From contig NZ_CP031229.1 in NCBI RefSeq assembly GCF_003351765.1, positions 1,984,001 to 2,048,000 of the forward strand: DNA of 64,000 nucleotides, read 5' to 3'. Source of the stretch: Ornithinimicrobium avium (GTDB taxonomy: Bacteria; Actinomycetota; Actinomycetes; Actinomycetales; Dermatophilaceae). This document shows, one piece after another, positions 38,272 through 46,878 of this stretch. Every line of letters starts with the position of its first letter. The stretch's first letter is position 1. Below the pieces are notes generated by a model. It saw only the letters and a program-made list of their open reading frames with translations, had not been told where the DNA came from and made no database searches. Both the position numbers and the translations under genes were made by a program.

Positions 38272-38775
38272 TCAGCCGCGGCGCTGCCCGAAGAAGTCGA
38301 GCAGCAGAGCGGCGCACTCCTCCTCCAGGACGCCGCCGACCACCTCGGGACGGTGCAGCGCGCGGCGGTCCCGGGGCAGGTCCCACACCGACCCGCAGGC
38401 GCCGGCCTTCTCGTCCCACGCGCCGAAGACGACCCGGTCCACCCGCGCCAGCACCGAGGCTCCGGCGCACATCGCGCACGGCTCGAGGGTGGCGACGAGA
38501 CCGCAGCCGTCGAGCCGCCACGAGCCGAGCGCCGCGCCCGCCTCGCGGAGGGCGACCATCTCGGCGTGGCCGGTCGGGTCGTGGTCGCGCTCGCGCACGT
38601 TGCGGCCCCGACCGAGCACGGCACCGTCGGGACCGACCACGACGGCACCGACCGGCACGTCGCCCGACCCGCCGACCGTCCTCGCCTCCGCGAGCGCAAG
38701 ACGCACCCACTGCGCATACCTGTCGGGGGCCCATCCGGGCAGCGGTGCGGCGGGGTGGTCCTGCGCATCGGTCAC
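38272..38775 (-). CDS. tadA: tRNA-specific adenosine(34) deaminase
   Basis: A 167-residue zinc deaminase that converts the wobble adenosine of tRNA-Arg(ACG) to inosine; that tRNA is encoded at 50.3 kb. Motifs are V-P-V-G-A-V-V-V near residue 41, G-H-A-E-M near residue 69 (zinc His and catalytic Glu) and L-E-P-C-A-M-C-A-G-A near residue 97 (two zinc Cys), with the family's G-A-W-D-E-K-A-G-A and late L-L-L-D-F-F. The GTG is at 38775. It is divergent from upp with an 17-base gap. A general nucleobase deaminase is less likely given the motifs. Confidence 0.9.
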   Translation of the reverse strand: MTDAQDHPAAPLPGWAPDRYAQWVRLALAEARTVGGSGDVPVGAVVVGPDGAVLGRGRNVRERDHDPTGHAEMVALREAGAALGSWRLDGCGLVATLEPCAMCAGASVLARVDRVVFGAWDEKAGACGSVWDLPRDRRALHRPEVVGGVLEEECAALLLDFFGQRRG

Positions 38776-38792
38776 AACCTAGAGTCTGACCC

Positions 38793-39431
38793 ATGCGCGT
38801 CCACGTTGCCGACCACCCGCTCATCGCCCACAAGCTGACCTACCTGCGGGACAAGAGGACGGACACGCCGACCTTCCGCCGGCTGGCCGACGAGCTGGTG
38901 ACCCTGCTGGCCTACGAGGCGACGCGCGAGGTGCGGGTCAGGCCGTTCGACATCCAGACCCCGGTGGGTCCGACGACCGGCATCCACCTGGCCACCCCCA
39001 AGCCGCTCGTCGTGCCGATCCTGCGCGCCGGGCTGGGGATGCTCGACGGGATGATGCGCATGGTCCCGACCGCCGAGGTCGGCTTCGTCGGCATGGTCCG
39101 CAACGAGGAGACGCTCGAGGCGACCACCTACGCCAACCGGCTGCCCGAGGACCTCACCGGCCGGCAGTGCTACGTCCTCGACCCGATGCTGGCCACCGGC
39201 GGGACCCTGACCGCCGCGATCCGCTTCCTCGTCGAGCTGGGCGCCGACGACATCACCGCGATCACCCTGCTCAGCGCACCCGAGGGCATCCAGCGGCTCC
39301 AGGCCGACCTGCGCGACGTGGACGCCCCGGTCACCGTCGTCACCGGCGCGATCGACGAGCGCCTCAACGACAAGGGCTACATCGTGCCGGGTCTGGGCGA
39401 CGCCGGGGACCGGCTCTACGGCGTGATCTGA
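38793..39431 (+). CDS. upp: uracil phosphoribosyltransferase
   Basis: A 212-residue enzyme making UMP from uracil and PRPP. Family motifs are H-P-L-I-A-H-K-L near the start, P-I-L-R-A-G-L-G-M near residue 73, and the PRPP loop [10 protein letters not shown] near residue 128, with the uracil-binding [12 protein letters not shown] near the end. Length is standard. It would take the product of the Fcy1-like deaminase at 12.4 kb. The aminotransferase gene follows after two bases. Confidence 0.96.
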   Translation: MRVHVADHPLIAHKLTYLRDKRTDTPTFRRLADELVTLLAYEATREVRVRPFDIQTPVGPTTGIHLATPKPLVVPILRAGLGMLDGMMRMVPTAEVGFVGMVRNEETLEATTYANRLPEDLTGRQCYVLDPMLATGGTLTAAIRFLVELGADDITAITLLSAPEGIQRLQADLRDVDAPVTVVTGAIDERLNDKGYIVPGLGDAGDRLYGVI

Positions 39432-39433
39432 CG

Positions 39434-40594
39434 ATGCGGGTCTCGCGACGGTCAGCCGTCGAGCCGTTCTACGTCATGGAGGTGCTCAAGGCCGCCGCGC
39501 AGCGCCAGCGCAGCCACGGCGACGTGATCATGCTCTGCGCCGGGCAGCCCTCCACGCCCGGACCGGGGCCGGCCCTGGACGCCGCCGTCGCCGCCACGAC
39601 GACCCAGGTGCTCGGCTACACCGAGTCCACCGGGATCCTGCCGCTGCGCCACGCGATCGCCGACCACCACCGGGAGACCACCGGCGTGGACGTCTCCCCC
39701 GAGGACGTCGTCACCTTCCCCGGGTCCTCGGGCGCGTTCACGACCCTCTTCCTCGCCGCGTTCGACCCCGGCGACACCGTGGCGATGACCAGGCCCGGCT
39801 ACCCGGCCTACCGCAACAGCCTGCAGGCGCTCGGGTGCGAGGTGCTGGAGCTGGACTGCGGTCCGCAGACGCGCTACCAGCCGACCGTCGAGATGCTCGC
39901 CGCCCTCGACGAGCCGCCCGCGGGGCTCATCGTCGCCTCGCCGGCGAACCCGACCGGGACGATCATCGACCCCGAGGAGCTGGCTGCCCTGGCGCGCTGG
40001 TGCGAGGGGCACGGGACGCTGCTCGTCAGCGACGAGATCTACCACGGCCTGTCCTACGGCCGCCCGACGGCGAGCGCCTGGCAGACCTCGCGCGAGGCGG
40101 TCGTCGTCGGCTCGGTCAGCAAGTTCTTCTCGATGACCGGCTGGCGGGTCGGCTGGCTGCTCGCCCCGCCCGCCCTGCGCCGTCCGCTGGAGGTGCTCAC
40201 CGGCAACCTCAACATCTGCCCGCCCACGGTCTCCCAGTACGCCGCCCTCGGCGCCCTCTCCCCGCAGGCGCGCGCCGAGCTCGAGGGGCACCGCCAGAGG
40301 TATGCGGTCACCCGCGACCTGCTTCTGCGGCGCCTCCCCGAGGTGGGCCTGCGCGACTACGCCCCGCCGGACGGCGCCTTCTACGCCTGGTGCGACGTGG
40401 GCCATCTCACCGACGACTCGGTGGCCTGGTGCCGGGACCTGCTGGCCGACTGCGGTGTCGCGATCACCCCGGGCGTGGACTTCGACACCCGTGAGGGACA
40501 CCGCAGGGTGCGGCTGTCCTTCGCCGGGTCCACCGCGCAGGTGGACGAGGCGCTGGACCGGATGGCGGCCAGCCCGCTGCTGCAGGGCCGGTGA
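39434..40594 (+). CDS. PLP-dependent aminotransferase, class I
   Basis: A 386-residue fold-type I aminotransferase. The PLP Lys lies in G-S-V-S-K-F-F-S-M-T-G-W-R-V-G near residue 233, with A-N-P-T-G near residue 174 and S-D-E-I-Y-H-G near residue 202; a C-terminal Arg in R-V-R-L-S-F would bind the substrate carboxylate. The keto-acid pair is unknown. It starts two bases after upp and its stop overlaps the aconitase X gene as GTGA, so it is coupled to that gene and may share its pathway. Confidence 0.9.
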   Translation: MRVSRRSAVEPFYVMEVLKAAAQRQRSHGDVIMLCAGQPSTPGPGPALDAAVAATTTQVLGYTESTGILPLRHAIADHHRETTGVDVSPEDVVTFPGSSGAFTTLFLAAFDPGDTVAMTRPGYPAYRNSLQALGCEVLELDCGPQTRYQPTVEMLAALDEPPAGLIVASPANPTGTIIDPEELAALARWCEGHGTLLVSDEIYHGLSYGRPTASAWQTSREAVVVGSVSKFFSMTGWRVGWLLAPPALRRPLEVLTGNLNICPPTVSQYAALGALSPQARAELEGHRQRYAVTRDLLLRRLPEVGLRDYAPPDGAFYAWCDVGHLTDDSVAWCRDLLADCGVAITPGVDFDTREGHRRVRLSFAGSTAQVDEALDRMAASPLLQGR

Positions 40595-41886
40595 CCGGAG
40601 CACGGTCGGGCGGACCGAGCCTGACCGACACCGAGCGCGGCATGCTCGACGGCCGCGAGGGGCCGGGCGTGGCGATGGCGATGCGCGTCGTCGTGGCCGT
40701 GGCCAGGGTGCGCGGCGCCGCCGGCCTGGTCGAGATCTCCGGCGCCCACATCGACAGCTGCCTCTACCACGGGCGGGCCGGGCTGGACTTCGCCCGCCGG
40801 CTCCTCGACCTCGGCGCGCGGGTGCGGGTGCCCACCACGCTCAACGTCGGCTCGCTGGACCTCGTGCACCCGGGGATGGTCCGGCGCCGCACCGAGCACG
40901 AGCAGGAGGTCGCCGAGGAGGGCCGTGCGCTGATGGACGCCTACGTGGCGCTGGGGGCGCGCACCACCTGGACGTGCGCGCCCTACCAGCTCGACGCGCG
41001 ACCGGCCCGCGGCGAGCACGTGGCCTGGGCCGAGTCCAACGCCATCGTCTTCGCCAACTCCGTGCTCGGGGCACGCACCGACCGCTACGGCGACTTCCTG
41101 GACATCTGCGCGGCGGTGACGGGGCGCGCCCCGCACGCCGGTCTGCACCTGACCGGGAACAGGCGCGGCGGGCTCGTCGTCGACTGCCGCGCCCTGGGCG
41201 ACAAGGCGCTGGCGCTCGACCTGACCTACCCGCTGCTGGGCTACCTCGTGGGGCTGCGCTGCGGCGCCGGGACCAACCCGGTGCTGCTCGGGCTGCCGGC
41301 CGGCACCGACGAGGACCGGCTCAAGGCGTTCGGTGCGGCCGCCGCGTCCTCCGGCGGTGTGGCGCTCTTCCACGTCGTCGGCCTCACCCCGGAGGCGCCC
41401 ACGCTGGAGGCCGCCCTGCAGGGCGGCTCCGTGCCGACCCTCACGGTCACCTCCGTCGACCTGCGGGCGGCGCGGGCCGAGCTGTCGACCGCCCGCGGCA
41501 CCCGGCTGGACGCCGTGAGCCTGGGCACCCCGCACGCCTCGCTCGCGGAGATCGCCGCGCTGGCCGACGGGCTGCGCGCCGGCGCACCCCTGGACCCGCG
41601 GGTGGCGTTCTACCTCTCCACCGGCCGCAGCGTCCTGGAGCGGGCGCGCGCGGCGGGCCACGTCGAGGAGCTGGAGCGCGCCGGGGTGCGGATCGTGGTG
41701 GACACCTGCACCTACGTCACCTCGATCCTCGACCCCGACGACCGCGTGGTGCTGACCACCTCGGGCAAGTGGGCGCACTACGCCCCGGGCAACCTGGGCG
41801 TCGACGTGGTCATCGCCTCGCTGCAGGAGTGCCTCGCCTCCGCGCGCGCCGGAGAGGTGGTGCTCGACGATGGACTCCTCGGCTGA
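40591..41886 (+). CDS. aconitase X catalytic (large) subunit
   Basis: A 431-residue protein of the aconitase X family (DUF521), the Fe-S large subunit. Landmarks are L-T-D-T-E-R-G-M-L-D-G near residue 11, S-G-A-H-I-D-S-C-L-Y-H-G near residue 50, T-T-L-N-V-G near residue 88, C-A-P-Y-Q-L near residue 130, S-N-A-I-V-F-A-N-S near residue 149, and V-D-T-C-T-Y near residue 370 with a further Cys-supporting end. Characterised bacterial members dehydrate cis-3-hydroxy-L-proline; archaeal ones dehydrate mevalonate 5-phosphate. The GTG start overlaps the aminotransferase stop by four bases. The substrate here is unproven. Confidence 0.88.
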   Translation: MTGARSGGPSLTDTERGMLDGREGPGVAMAMRVVVAVARVRGAAGLVEISGAHIDSCLYHGRAGLDFARRLLDLGARVRVPTTLNVGSLDLVHPGMVRRRTEHEQEVAEEGRALMDAYVALGARTTWTCAPYQLDARPARGEHVAWAESNAIVFANSVLGARTDRYGDFLDICAAVTGRAPHAGLHLTGNRRGGLVVDCRALGDKALALDLTYPLLGYLVGLRCGAGTNPVLLGLPAGTDEDRLKAFGAAAASSGGVALFHVVGLTPEAPTLEAALQGGSVPTLTVTSVDLRAARAELSTARGTRLDAVSLGTPHASLAEIAALADGLRAGAPLDPRVAFYLSTGRSVLERARAAGHVEELERAGVRIVVDTCTYVTSILDPDDRVVLTTSGKWAHYAPGNLGVDVVIASLQECLASARAGEVVLDDGLLG

Positions 41887-42301
41887 GGTCCGCACCGGCC
41901 GCACCCTGCACCCGGGCTCCGGCTCCGGCCGGGTCCTGCGGCTGGACCTGCCGCTGTCCTTCTGGGGCGGCGTGGACGCCGGCGGCACCGTCGTCGACCG
42001 GCACCACCCGCAGGTCGGCGCCGTGGTGACCGGCCGGGTCCTGGCGATGACCTCCGGGCGCGGGTCCAGCTCGAGCTCCAGCGTGCTCGCCGAGCTGCTG
42101 CGCAGCGGCGCCGGACCCGCGGCGGTCCTGCTCACCGAGCCGGACGCGGTCGTCGCGCTCGGCGCGATCGTCGCCGAGGAGCTGTACGCGCTGCGGGTGC
42201 CGGTCGTCCTGGTGGGGGCCGGGACGTTCGAGGCGCTGCGCGACGGGGAGGCGATGACGGTCGAGGCCGGGCCGGTCTCGGCGCGGCTGCTGCCCGGGTG
42301 A
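41870..42301 (+). CDS. aconitase X swivel (small) subunit
   Basis: A 143-residue DUF126 protein that forms the swivelling small subunit of two-chain aconitase X. Signs are L-S-F-W-G-G-V-D near residue 29, H-H-P-Q-V-G-A near residue 46, and the S-G-R-G-S-S-S-S-S-S-V-L active-site loop near residue 63. It overlaps the large-subunit gene by 17 bases, so the two chains are co-produced. Separate subunits mark this as the two-gene type of AcnX. Confidence 0.9.
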   Translation: MDSSAEVRTGRTLHPGSGSGRVLRLDLPLSFWGGVDAGGTVVDRHHPQVGAVVTGRVLAMTSGRGSSSSSSVLAELLRSGAGPAAVLLTEPDAVVALGAIVAEELYALRVPVVLVGAGTFEALRDGEAMTVEAGPVSARLLPG

Positions 42302-42401
42302 GGCGCACCCCGGGTGCGGCGACACGCACGGGGCGGCACCGCATACCTCGTCCCGTCTGTCACACTGGCCACAGATCTGCCCGCAATCCTGGAGGACTCC
42401 C

Positions 42402-42572
42402 ATGCCGCCCACGGTCAAGAAGATCCTGCACTGGCTGGTGTGGGGGTTCCTGATCTACGCGATCATCACCAACCCCGACCGGGCCGCCGACATCCTGCGC
42501 GCCGTCTGGGACATCATCAGCCAGAGCATCCTGAACATCGGCCGGTTCTTCAACAGCCTGATGGGCTCCTGA
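42402..42572 (+). CDS. 56-residue amphipathic/membrane peptide gene
   Basis: A short gene with a strong GGAGGA site six bases before its ATG. The 56-residue product has a basic start (M-P-P-T-V-K-K-I), a Trp-rich hydrophobic helix (about residues 9-23), the polar N-P-D-R-A-A-D, and a second amphipathic helix (about 29-50) with a hydrophobic end. It is probably membrane-associated. I do not recognise a family. It sits between the aconitase X genes and the PH-domain gene, 11 bases before the latter. Confidence 0.65.
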   Translation: MPPTVKKILHWLVWGFLIYAIITNPDRAADILRAVWDIISQSILNIGRFFNSLMGS

Positions 42573-42583
42573 CGGGCTCCCTC

Positions 42584-43297
42584 GTGCCGCAGCCCCCTCC
42601 GCAGGAGTCGGTCCGGATCAGCAGACGGATCCTGGACCGCTACCTGCTGGACGACGAGATCCCCGTGGTGGCCACCCGCCAGCACTGGGCGCGCCTGGCC
42701 GAGCCGTTCGCCACCATGCTGCTCTCCCTGGTGGCGGTCGCGGCGGTCACGGCCTCGCTCGAGGGGCCGGCCGTGCGGGCCGGCGGTTTCCTGTGGCTGG
42801 TGTGGTTCGCCGTCGCCGGGAGGGCGCTGTGGCGGCTGCTGGAGTGGCACAACGAGTGGTTCGTGGCCACCGACCGGCGGATGCTGCTGGTCTACGGGTT
42901 CATCACCCAGCGGGTGGCGATGATGCCGCTGACCAAGGTCACCGACATGAACTACGGGCGGTCCGTGCCGGGCCGGCTGCTCGGCTACGGGCGCTTCGTG
43001 CTCGAGTCCGCCGGGCAGGACCAGGCGCTGCGCGAGATCGACTACCTGCCCGACCCCGACGAGAAGTACCGCCGGATCTGCGCGACGATCTTCGCCCAGG
43101 GCCGGGACGAGGGAGAGCGTCGGCGCGCCGTGACCGAGGCCTTCGACGAGCACGTGAGCCCCGACCGCGGCTGGGAGGCCGTCGACCGGCACGAGCTGCC
43201 CACCGACTGGGAGTGGGTCGACGACGAGGCCCGGCGGGCGCGCGAGTCGACCCGTCGGCAGGTCGCGGTCGACCCGGACCCCACGCCCTGGGAGTAG
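42584..43297 (+). CDS. PH domain-containing membrane protein (DUF304/YdbS-like)
   Basis: A 237-residue protein with two transmembrane helices (about residues 40-60 and 65-80) followed by a bacterial PH domain of the DUF304 type (about 85-150), recognised by E-W-F-V-A-T-D-R-R-M-L-L-V-Y-G and M-M-P-L-T-K-V-T-D. A long acidic/Arg-rich cytoplasmic tail follows. Function is unknown. The GTG at 42584 is the first plausible start after the small gene, though its RBS is weak. It converges on hmgA. Confidence 0.8.
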   Translation: MPQPPPQESVRISRRILDRYLLDDEIPVVATRQHWARLAEPFATMLLSLVAVAAVTASLEGPAVRAGGFLWLVWFAVAGRALWRLLEWHNEWFVATDRRMLLVYGFITQRVAMMPLTKVTDMNYGRSVPGRLLGYGRFVLESAGQDQALREIDYLPDPDEKYRRICATIFAQGRDEGERRRAVTEAFDEHVSPDRGWEAVDRHELPTDWEWVDDEARRARESTRRQVAVDPDPTPWE

Positions 43298-43330
43298 GGC
43301 GGGTGAGGTCCCGCCACGGTGGCAGCCCGG

Positions 43331-44608
43331 TCAGCTGGTCGAGAAGATCTCGCCCTCGCCGGACTGCGCGCCGCCGGGCGCCAGCCCACGGCCCCAGGAC
43401 CCAGCGTAGCGCCCGTCATCGACCTCCCGGCCGGCCTCGCCCAGCTCCAGCGGCCGGAAGGTGTCGACCATGACGGCCAGCTCGTCGAAGTAGTCCACGC
43501 CGATCGACTTCTCCGTCGCGCCGGGCTGCGGCCCGTGCGCGTGCCCGCCGGGGTGCACCGAGATCGAGCCCTTGCCGATGCCCGAGCCCTTGCGGGCCTC
43601 GTAGTCGCCGTCGACGTAGAACATGATCTCGTCGGAGTCCACGTTGGAGTGGTAGTAGGGCACCGGGATCGACAGCGGGTGGTAGTCGACCTTGCGCGGC
43701 ACGAAGTTGCACACCACGAAGTTGGTCCCCTCGAAGACCTGGTGCACCGGCGGCGGCTGGTGCACCCGCCCGGTGATCGGCTCGAAGTCGGAGACGTTGA
43801 ACACGTAGGGGTAGAGGCAGCCGTCCCAGCCGACCACGTCGAAGGGGTGGTAGGGGTAGGTGTAGACCGTGCCGACCAGCCCGCCGGTGCTGCGCTCCCC
43901 GCCGCCGCGGTGCTTGACGTAGACGTCCGTGGGCTGCTCCCGGTCGGCGCCGGTGTCCTCGGCCAGCAGCGGACCGTCGGGCCCGCGCAGGTCGCGCTCG
44001 CAGTAGGGCGCGTGCTCGAGCAGCTGGCCGTACCGGGACAGGTAGCGCTTCGGCGGGCCGATGTGGCTGTTGCCCTCGATGACGTAGGCGCGCAGCGGCT
44101 CGGCATACCCCTCGTCGCCCTCGACCCGCGGGACCCACCGGTGGGTGGTCGCCCGCGGGACGACGACGTAGTCGCCCTGCCCGACCTCGAAGGAGCCGAA
44201 GACGGTCTCCACCCGGGCGCCGCCCCGCTCGAGGTAGACGACCTCGTCGCCGATCGCGTTGCGGTAGTAGGGGCTGGGGGTGTCGGCGACCACGTAGAGC
44301 AGCCGCACGTCGCCGTTGCCCAGGACCAGCCGGCGGCCGGTGACCACGTCCGCGCCCCCGAACTCCAGGTCGTGCAGCTTCAGGTGGCGCGGCAGCAGCG
44401 GGTGGTTGGGCACGGTGGACATCTCGCCCAGGTCCCACACCTTCGCGTCGGCGATCGCCGAGGGGATGTTGCGGTGGTAGAGCAGGCTGGAGTCGCTGGA
44501 GAATCCCTCCTCCCCCATCAGCTCCTCGTAGTAGAGGTTGCCCTGCTCGTCGCGGTGCTGGGTGTGCCGCTTCGGCGGGACGTCGCCGACGCTGCGGTAG
44601 TGCGCCAT
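43331..44608 (-). CDS. hmgA: homogentisate 1,2-dioxygenase
   Basis: A 425-residue non-heme iron ring-cleaving dioxygenase converting homogentisate to maleylacetoacetate in tyrosine/phenylalanine breakdown. Iron-site and family segments near the C-terminal half include P-Y-Y-H-S-N-V-D-S-D-E-I-M-F-Y near residue 303, and H-P-G-G-H-A-H-G-P near residue 342; the N-terminal barrel contains G-D-E-V-V-Y-L-E-R-G-G near residue 120. Length is slightly below the human enzyme, as usual in bacteria. The ATG is at 44608. It is divergent from the unknown gene and fumarylacetoacetase gene, sharing a 100-base gap. Confidence 0.95.
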   Translation of the reverse strand: MAHYRSVGDVPPKRHTQHRDEQGNLYYEELMGEEGFSSDSSLLYHRNIPSAIADAKVWDLGEMSTVPNHPLLPRHLKLHDLEFGGADVVTGRRLVLGNGDVRLLYVVADTPSPYYRNAIGDEVVYLERGGARVETVFGSFEVGQGDYVVVPRATTHRWVPRVEGDEGYAEPLRAYVIEGNSHIGPPKRYLSRYGQLLEHAPYCERDLRGPDGPLLAEDTGADREQPTDVYVKHRGGGERSTGGLVGTVYTYPYHPFDVVGWDGCLYPYVFNVSDFEPITGRVHQPPPVHQVFEGTNFVVCNFVPRKVDYHPLSIPVPYYHSNVDSDEIMFYVDGDYEARKGSGIGKGSISVHPGGHAHGPQPGATEKSIGVDYFDELAVMVDTFRPLELGEAGREVDDGRYAGSWGRGLAPGGAQSGEGEIFSTS

Positions 44609-44708
44609 GGGGGGCTCCGATCCTTGGGTGGGGCTGGTCCGACGACCACTGTCCGCATGTCGGACGGCAGCGTCCTCTCCCTCGTCACGATGCAGTAGCG
44701 TGCCGGGC

Positions 44709-45599
44709 ATGTCAATGCCGTCGGCGCCCCGCTCGGTCTTCCACCGGTGGATCGACGACGCGGCCGTCTTCCCGCCGGGCTGCGCGAGCGTCCCCGACGC
44801 GTGGGCGGAGCACCTCGCGCTCCGCGAGGGCAGGTATGCCGACCTGCTGGGTCCGCTGCTGATCGGCACCCCGGGCGCGGAGCAGCTGGTCGCGGCGGCG
44901 GCGCAGCTGCCCCCGGCCGAGGACCTCGGGACCGGCACCGCCCACGGGTCGAAGCCGGTCGACGTGACCGTGGTCGCCCGGGCCGGGACGCCCCTGGCGG
45001 ACCTGGTCGGCGCCGTCGGGGCGCTGCGGGGCAGCCCGCACGTGCAGGTCGTCGGCGTCGAGCTCGCCCACGACGACGAGGCGGGTCGCTGGCGCCGGGC
45101 GCTGGACCTGGGGGTGCGCGTCGCCGTCGAGGTGACCCGCGACCCGGCCGCCCAGCAGGCCGCGCTCGACGACCTCGCTGCCGCCGCGGGCGAGAGCCCG
45201 GTGGCCGTGCTGGCCAAGCTGCGGACCCAGGCGACCTCCGCCGCGCCCCCGCCCACGCCGGGGGAGCTGGCCGGGTTCCTGCTCGGCGCACGGGCCCGCG
45301 GGCTGGCCCTGAAGCTGACCGGCGGGCTGCACCGTGCCGTGGCGCACACCACCGTCGCCGGCACGGACGAGCACGGCGCGCTCAACGTCCTGGTCGCGGT
45401 CCACCACCTGGAGGAGGGCGCCGCGCTGCCCGAGCTGGTGGCCACGCTGGAGCTGCGCGACGCCGAGGAGCTCGCCGCGCTGGTCCGCGGCCTGGAGGAG
45501 GAGGCGGTCGCCCTGCTGCGGCGCCGGTTCGTCTCCTTCGGCTGCTGCGGCGTCCTGGACCCGGTCCACGACCTCCTCGACCTCGGCCTGCTGACCTGA
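44709..45599 (+). CDS. conserved protein of unknown function in homogentisate locus
   Basis: A 296-residue protein I cannot place in a characterised family. It begins with a W-I-D-D-A-A-V-F-P-P-G motif and then alternates strands and helices in a TIM-barrel-like rhythm (V-V-G-V-E-L, V-R-V-A-V-E-V, V-A-V-L-A-K-L-R-T), with a striking late K-L-T-G-G-L-H-R-A-V-A-H-T near residue 200. Similar proteins occur in other actinobacteria. Its position between hmgA and the fumarylacetoacetase gene, 41 bases before the latter, suggests a role in homogentisate catabolism. The missing maleylacetoacetate isomerase step is one possibility, not shown. Confidence 0.75.
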   Translation: MSMPSAPRSVFHRWIDDAAVFPPGCASVPDAWAEHLALREGRYADLLGPLLIGTPGAEQLVAAAAQLPPAEDLGTGTAHGSKPVDVTVVARAGTPLADLVGAVGALRGSPHVQVVGVELAHDDEAGRWRRALDLGVRVAVEVTRDPAAQQAALDDLAAAAGESPVAVLAKLRTQATSAAPPPTPGELAGFLLGARARGLALKLTGGLHRAVAHTTVAGTDEHGALNVLVAVHHLEEGAALPELVATLELRDAEELAALVRGLEEEAVALLRRRFVSFGCCGVLDPVHDLLDLGLLT

Positions 45600-45640
45600 C
45601 CGCACGCCATACCCGAAGAGATCCCCGAGAAGGAGACCAC

Positions 45641-46855
45641 GTGACCTCGCCGCTCGACCTGCCCGCCGACCATCCCTTCGGCCCGCACCACCTGCCCTAC
45701 GGCGCGATCAGCCCGTCCGGGGACGCGGCCGGCGTGCGGCTGGGGGTGCGGGTCGGGGACCACGCGCTCGACCTGCGGGCCGCGGCGGCGGGCACGCCGT
45801 GGGCGGCCGCGCTGCGGGGGCCGACCCTCAACCCGTTCCTCGAGCTCGGGCCGCAGGCCTGGGCCGGGCTGCGCGGCTGGCTGCAGGAGCGGCTGGTCGA
45901 CGAGGCCGGCCGGGACCAGCTCGGCGCGCACCTGCACCCGCTGGACCGGGTCGAGGTGCACCTGCCCTTCGAGGTCCGGGACTACGTCGACTTCTACGCC
46001 AGCGAGCAGCACGCCACCAACGTGGGCCGCATCTTCCGCCCGGACGGGGCGGCGCTGACGCCCAACTGGAAGCACCTGCCGATCGGCTACCACGGCCGCT
46101 CCTCCACCGTCGTCGTCTCCGGCACCGACGTCGTGCGGCCCACCGGCCAGCGCAAGGGCAAGGACGACCCGGCACCGGTCTTCGGCCCCAGCGTGCGGCT
46201 GGACATCGAGGCCGAGCTCGGCTTCGTCGTCGGCGGGTCCACGCCGGTCGGCTCGCGCGTCGAGGTCGACGGGGCCCTCGACCACCTCTTCGGGGTGGCG
46301 CTGTTCAACGACTGGTCCGCGCGGGACATCCAGGCCTGGGAGTACGTGCCGCTCGGCCCGTTCCTCGGCAAGTCCTTCGCCTCCTCCATCGCCGCGTGGA
46401 TCACGCCGATGGCCGCCCTGGACGCCGCCCGGGTGCCGCTGCCGGTGCAGGACCCCGAGCCGCTGCCCTACCTGCGCGGCTCGCCGGGGTCGGTGTTCGG
46501 CCTCGACGTCACGATGGAGGTCGCGATCAACGGCACCGTCGTCTCCCGCCCGCCCTACCGGGAGCTGTACTGGTCGCCCACCCAGATGCTGGCCCACCTG
46601 ACCGTCAACGGAGCCGCCCTGACCAGCGGCGACCTGTTCGCCTCGGGCACCACCTCGGGACCGCAGAAGGACACGCGCGGCAGCCTGCTGGAGCTGACCT
46701 GGTCCGGCGCCGAGCCGCTGACCCTCGACGACGGGACGACCCGGACCTTCCTGGAGGACGGCGACACGGTGACCATCACCGCGACCGCGCCAGGTCCCGA
46801 GGGCACCGTGGTGGGGCTGGCCGAGGTGAGCGGCACCATCCGTCCGGCCCGCTGA
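45641..46855 (+). CDS. fahA: fumarylacetoacetase
   Basis: A 404-residue enzyme hydrolysing fumarylacetoacetate to fumarate and acetoacetate, the last step of homogentisate breakdown. The FAH signature is clear: Y-V-D-F-Y-A-S-E-Q-H-A near residue 110 (metal Asp and catalytic His), I-G-Y-H-G-R near residue 146, D-I-E-A-E-L-G-F near residue 187 and N-D-W-S-A-R-D-I-Q near residue 222, then G-K-S-F. The GTG at 45641 has AGAAGGAG five bases upstream. It follows the unknown gene and precedes def. Confidence 0.95.
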   Translation: MTSPLDLPADHPFGPHHLPYGAISPSGDAAGVRLGVRVGDHALDLRAAAAGTPWAAALRGPTLNPFLELGPQAWAGLRGWLQERLVDEAGRDQLGAHLHPLDRVEVHLPFEVRDYVDFYASEQHATNVGRIFRPDGAALTPNWKHLPIGYHGRSSTVVVSGTDVVRPTGQRKGKDDPAPVFGPSVRLDIEAELGFVVGGSTPVGSRVEVDGALDHLFGVALFNDWSARDIQAWEYVPLGPFLGKSFASSIAAWITPMAALDAARVPLPVQDPEPLPYLRGSPGSVFGLDVTMEVAINGTVVSRPPYRELYWSPTQMLAHLTVNGAALTSGDLFASGTTSGPQKDTRGSLLELTWSGAEPLTLDDGTTRTFLEDGDTVTITATAPGPEGTVVGLAEVSGTIRPAR

Positions 46856-46878
46856 ACCCCGGCCCTAGAATCCTCGCC

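Noticed and set aside
44651..44665. GTCCG-CATGT-CGGAC palindrome in the gap between hmgA and the divergent unit
   Set aside because: The arms are only five bases and GC-rich; no regulator gene is adjacent, so an operator call is not supported.
43331..46597. A 1088-codon minus-strand open frame extending hmgA across the divergent genes
   Set aside because: Only the part from 44608 downwards is homogentisate dioxygenase; the remainder is antisense to the unknown gene and the fumarylacetoacetase gene, which have strong family motifs.
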